64,000 nt of DNA. Origin: Aphanomyces cochlioides. Taxonomy: Eukaryota; Oomycota; Saprolegniomycetes; Saprolegniales; Verrucalvaceae. The DNA is taken from contig JAHQRK010000019.1 of assembly GCA_019828595.1 (NCBI GenBank), positions 1,426,001 to 1,490,000 of the forward strand, written 5' to 3'. How positions within the stretch are numbered: position 1 is the first letter of the stretch; each line of letters starts with the position of its first letter. Shown here piece by piece: positions 61,101 through 64,000 of the stretch. The position numbers and the translations under genes are program-made. The notes beneath the pieces were generated by a model. It had not been told where the DNA came from. It made no database searches and saw nothing but the letters and a program-made list of their open reading frames with translations.

Positions 61101-62720
61101 CGGAGCGAAATAGCTCCGAAAGACGAAATCGCTATAGACTGGGAAGGCTCAACCTTGAGTCTAAAACAACGAGAAATCCTCAGGGAACTGTTGTTAAAAT
61201 TCGACCTCTTCGTCACAACTTCAAAAGCTCCTGGGCAGACGAACCGAATTAAATGCCACATTAATACGGGGGATGCTACACCTATACGACAGCAACCGTA
61301 TAGAATTTCTCAAGCCGAAGGAGAAATTATGGAGGCCGAAATCAAACAATATCTCGACCTCGGTCTTATTCGTCCTTCGTCCAGCCCGTGGGCTAGTCCT
61401 GTCCTTATGATCCGAAAACCCGATGGATCTATTCGATTTTGCATCGATTATCGAAAACTGAATGATGTGACATTAAAGGACAGATACCCTATTCCGCGTG
61501 TGGACGATCTCCTTGATGTTTTAGGAAATGCAAAATATTATTCTACCATGGACGTTGCCTCTGGTTATTGTAATGTTAGGACGGACGAAGACAGTATTGA
61601 AAAGACGGCATTTACATGCAAATTTGGTCTATACGAATGGTTGGTTATGCCTTTCGGGTTATGTTACGCCGTTCCACAATTTGAACGTCTTATGGAAGAT
61701 GTTCTTCAAGATTATCGATGGAAAATTTGTTTGGTTTATTTGGACGATGTGATTGTTTTTAGCCATGATTTCGCCTCGCATCTTTTACGATTACACAAAG
61801 TTTTGACTTGTCTACAGGATGCAGGTTTCAAGTTGAAAATGTCGAAATGTCATTGGTGTCAAAATTCTGTCGCATTTTTAGGTCACATTGTCACACCTCA
61901 TGGGATACTTCCAAATCCGGAAAAAGTGAAGGCAATTCTTCGTATCAAACCACTTAAAAATGTGGCCGAAGTCCGAGCATTTCTAGGATTAGCCAGTTAT
62001 TTCCGACGCTTTATCAAAAATTTTGCACTAATATCGCGTCCGCTTGAACGACTTAAGACCGCGACGCATTTCGTCTGGACGGACGAATGCACGGAAGCCC
62101 TTGAAACTTTGAAACAGAAATTGGTGAGTCCGAAAATTTTGGCTTATCCCGATTTCGACCAACCCTTCTCCATCTATGTGGATGCTTGCCCGATAGCAAT
62201 CGGAGCCGTTCTGATGCAAAAACAAAAGGGAAGAGATCGAGTGATTGCTTATGCTAGCCAAGCGCTTGACGCGTCTCAGCTCAAATGGATTTAGAAGAAA
62301 GATGGGACATCCGAAATCGAGTGCTACGGCATTCTATGGGCGACGTCAAAATTTCGACCATACATCGATCGAAGACATTTCACCATTTACACCGATCACG
62401 CCGCTTTAACTTGGCTGTACAAAGTTGGGTCGAAATCTGGAAATGGAAAATTGGCACGATGGGTGGTACAGGTACATCTCCAGAATTATGATTTTAAAGT
62501 GGTACACCGCCCTGGTACTCAAATGGGATGTGCCGACGGTTTGTCTCGATTGCCCGTTAGTACAATTACATCCGAAGTTAATGTTCTGACTCGAAGTCGC
62601 GCGAAGCTAAGTTCGTCCGGGAGTACGAATTCTGGAGGGGAAGATGTCACACTTCAATCAGCAAAAATTGGACAAAATTTTCAATCCGAAAAGATTTCGT
62701 CGGACGAAAAAGAAAAATAG
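61101..62720 (+). pseudogene. gypsy-3 reverse transcriptase and RNase H (one in-frame stop)
   Basis: One frame to 62294 and, past a TAG, on to 62720. RT: GEIMEAEIKQYLDLGLIRPS, WASPVLMIRKPDGSIRFCID, YYSTMDVASGYCNV (first Asp), WLVMPFGLCYAVPQFERLME and ICLVYLDDVIVFSHDF (catalytic DD). Connection: VRAFLGLASYFRRFIKNFA. RNase H: IYVDACPIAIGAVLMQ, ASQALDASQLKWI, TAG, KKDGTSEIECYGILWATSKF, FTIYTDHAALTWL and GCADGLSRLP. The TAG at 62292-62294 is the only break in about 1.6 kb; gypsy-2 has Asn there. A second TAG at 62718-62720 ends this segment. Confidence 0.92.
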
Positions 62721-64000
62721 TCTCCACCAAACAAGTCTGTATCGGACGATGGGAGACGAAAAATTCCATCCGAAAAGACTCGGTCGGTCGAAAAGGAGAA
62801 AGGGGTCTCATTCGATAGGACTCTGTCAGACGAAATGCAAGGCCGCGTCCAATCTGGAGGAATGTCATCATCCGAAATTGGACAAGGACCCCGATCAGAG
62901 ACGAACGACCACACACCTAAGTCGAATTCTACGCAGAATGAAAGGGCAGCGGAGGATGTGATGAGCTTGAACTACGACACATTACGCTTCGCCCGTAATA
63001 GATTGCGGTCAGAACAAGAAAAAGACCTCATCATCATGGCTTTTAAAAGATATCTCCAGGATGGAGCACTCCCTATGGCAAACCAGCTTATGAAGATAGT
63101 TACGAGGGACGTCGAAAAATATTCACTATCCGAAGGGATTCTCTACAGACGAGTGATAATGAAATCAGCCCTCCGAAACCCTCGGCTTCATCTTATCCCA
63201 TTTGTCCCGTCCAAAATGGTCGAAATAGTTTTGAAACTATGCCACGACTCACCTCTTTCGGGCCACCTTGGTATACGTCGAACTATTGAACGCGTCCGAA
63301 AAATTGGTTATTGGTTCGGATGGAGACAAGACACGACGAAATATTGTAGTCAGTGTGTAGCTTGTGCCGCGGCCAGAGGAGCTCGACCCAATAAACACGG
63401 ACGAATTCAACGGATGCCCGTCTACAAACTTCGGGGACCCTTCGACTTTATTGTGGTGGACGCGCTAGGACCCCTTCCGACTACTCCGTCTGGAAACAAA
63501 TTTATTTTGGTGTTTATTGACTATTTTACCCGTTGGCCCGAAGCCTTTGCCGTTCCCGATCTCAAAACTTCGACTTTCGTACGAGACATGGTGGACGAAG
63601 TCATCTGTACGTTCGGAGCCCCGAGTCGCCTTCTTTCAGAAAGAGGGACGAATTTTGTGTCCGAACTGGCATTATCAATGTACAAGGTCCTAGGAATCGA
63701 AAAACTTACGAGCGCGGCAGCTCATCCGCAAAGCCAAGGATTGGTCGAAAGATTCAACGGAACGCTGGTCTCAATGCTGAAGATATACGTAAACTCTGTT
63801 CAGACGGACTGGGATTTATACTTGCCACGGGTCTTATGGGCCTATCGGACGGCGTACCAAGAGACTCTGGGGGATTCCCCATATTTTTGTCTTTTCGGAC
63901 GAGACCCAGTCCAACCCCTTCACCTCACGTTTCTCAATCATGATCCACAATGGAACTCGGACGAAATATTCCAATGGAGACGAACACAGCAGGCATGGTT
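62721..64000 (+). CDS. gypsy-3 integrase (partial, runs off the window)
   Basis: The same frame is open from after the TAG at 62718 to the window end. A Ser/Glu-rich spacer (to about 62960) precedes the HHCC zinc finger (CHDSPLSGHLGIRRTIERVR, later YCSQCVACAAARG near 63345). The core has FDFIVVDALGPLPTTPSGNK (first Asp) and AAHPQSQGLVERFNGTL (Glu). The second Asp block reads LLSERGTNFVSELALS, with Glu where gypsy-2 and the family have Asp. VQTDWDLYLPRVLWAYRTAY follows; here the Trp is intact. The C-terminus lies outside. Confidence 0.88.

Larger units (their letters stand above)
55274..64000 (+). mobile_element. gypsy-3: Ty3/gypsy retrotransposon, runs off the window
   Basis: The 5' LTR (55274-55546) is followed by gag (coiled coil, capsid, three zinc knuckles), protease, RT, RNase H and integrase up to the window end. 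Most of the coding region is in one frame from 55608 to 64000, interrupted by a few stops and a compensating pair of frameshifts, so this copy is much better preserved than gypsy-2. It is inserted in the gypsy-1-type integrase of the right flank. Rich in CGAAA on the sense strand. The 3' LTR and target duplication lie outside. Confidence 0.93.

Noticed and set aside
62292..62720. Two TAG stops in gypsy-3 pol as programmed readthrough or a changed genetic code
   Set aside because: Other genes here use TAG as a normal stop (for example 15501), and gypsy-2 has sense codons at the equivalent place; random decay is simpler.
1..64000. tRNA, rRNA, riboswitches, bacterial operators or terminators
   Set aside because: None were recognised. 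The window is eukaryotic in character, so hairpins are not called terminators.

Overview
The window looks like repeat-rich nuclear DNA of an oomycete, most likely a water mould of the Saprolegniales type. This is inferred from: (i) a match to the oomycete Inr/FPR core promoter just upstream of the start codon of the one intact large gene; (ii) a secreted PAN/Apple-like protein and a large intronless membrane-protein family; (iii) a Crypton-type tyrosine recombinase, DUF7869-like, MULE and pogo transposases, and a 44-bp GT-AG intron; (iv) no prokaryotic operon structure. No rRNA, tRNA or CRISPR array was seen. Most of the 64 kb is mobile DNA, and most of that is broken.

Layout. 0.3-8.7 kb is a graveyard of cut-and-paste transposons: a pogo/Tigger element with TIRs and TA target duplication (300-2032), a Tc1/IS630-type fragment, a MULE, and a DUF7869-like transposase with one intron. 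A 6.2-kb segment (9768-15973) recurs inverted and almost identical at 48738-54942. Each arm carries the integrase end and LTR of a Ty3/gypsy element, a 168-aa orphan gene (-) head-to-head with a 128-aa secreted PAN-like gene, and an intact 644-aa multi-pass membrane protein gene with degraded relatives around it. The 32.8 kb between the arms holds gypsy-1 (17.1-22.9 kb, -), a Crypton-like recombinase (25.1-26.3 kb), gypsy-2 (27.4-39.7 kb, +) and LTR-4 (41.7-47.9 kb, -). Further broken membrane-protein copies are arranged roughly as mirror images. Gypsy-3 (55.3 kb to the window end) has inserted into the gypsy-1-type integrase just outside the right arm.

How the parts relate. The membrane-protein family (about 13 loci or fragments here) is the local host gene family. 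Retrotransposons have landed in it repeatedly: LTR-4 lies a few bases before a stop codon with a 4-bp duplication, and gypsy-1 separates N- and C-terminal parts of another copy. The only apparently functional cellular genes are the three in each arm: 644-aa membrane protein, PAN-like protein, and 168-aa protein.

Most unusual signals. (1) Gypsy-2 and gypsy-3 are homologous, yet each is saturated along its internal region by a different short word in all three codon phases: palindromic CGATCG in gypsy-2 and sense-strand CGAAA in gypsy-3. (2) Gypsy-2 carries a long, decayed antisense coiled-coil gene between pol and the 3' LTR. (3) Gypsy-2 and gypsy-3 share a domain between the Gag zinc knuckles and the protease. 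(4) The inverted duplication is nested and looks conversion-homogenised.
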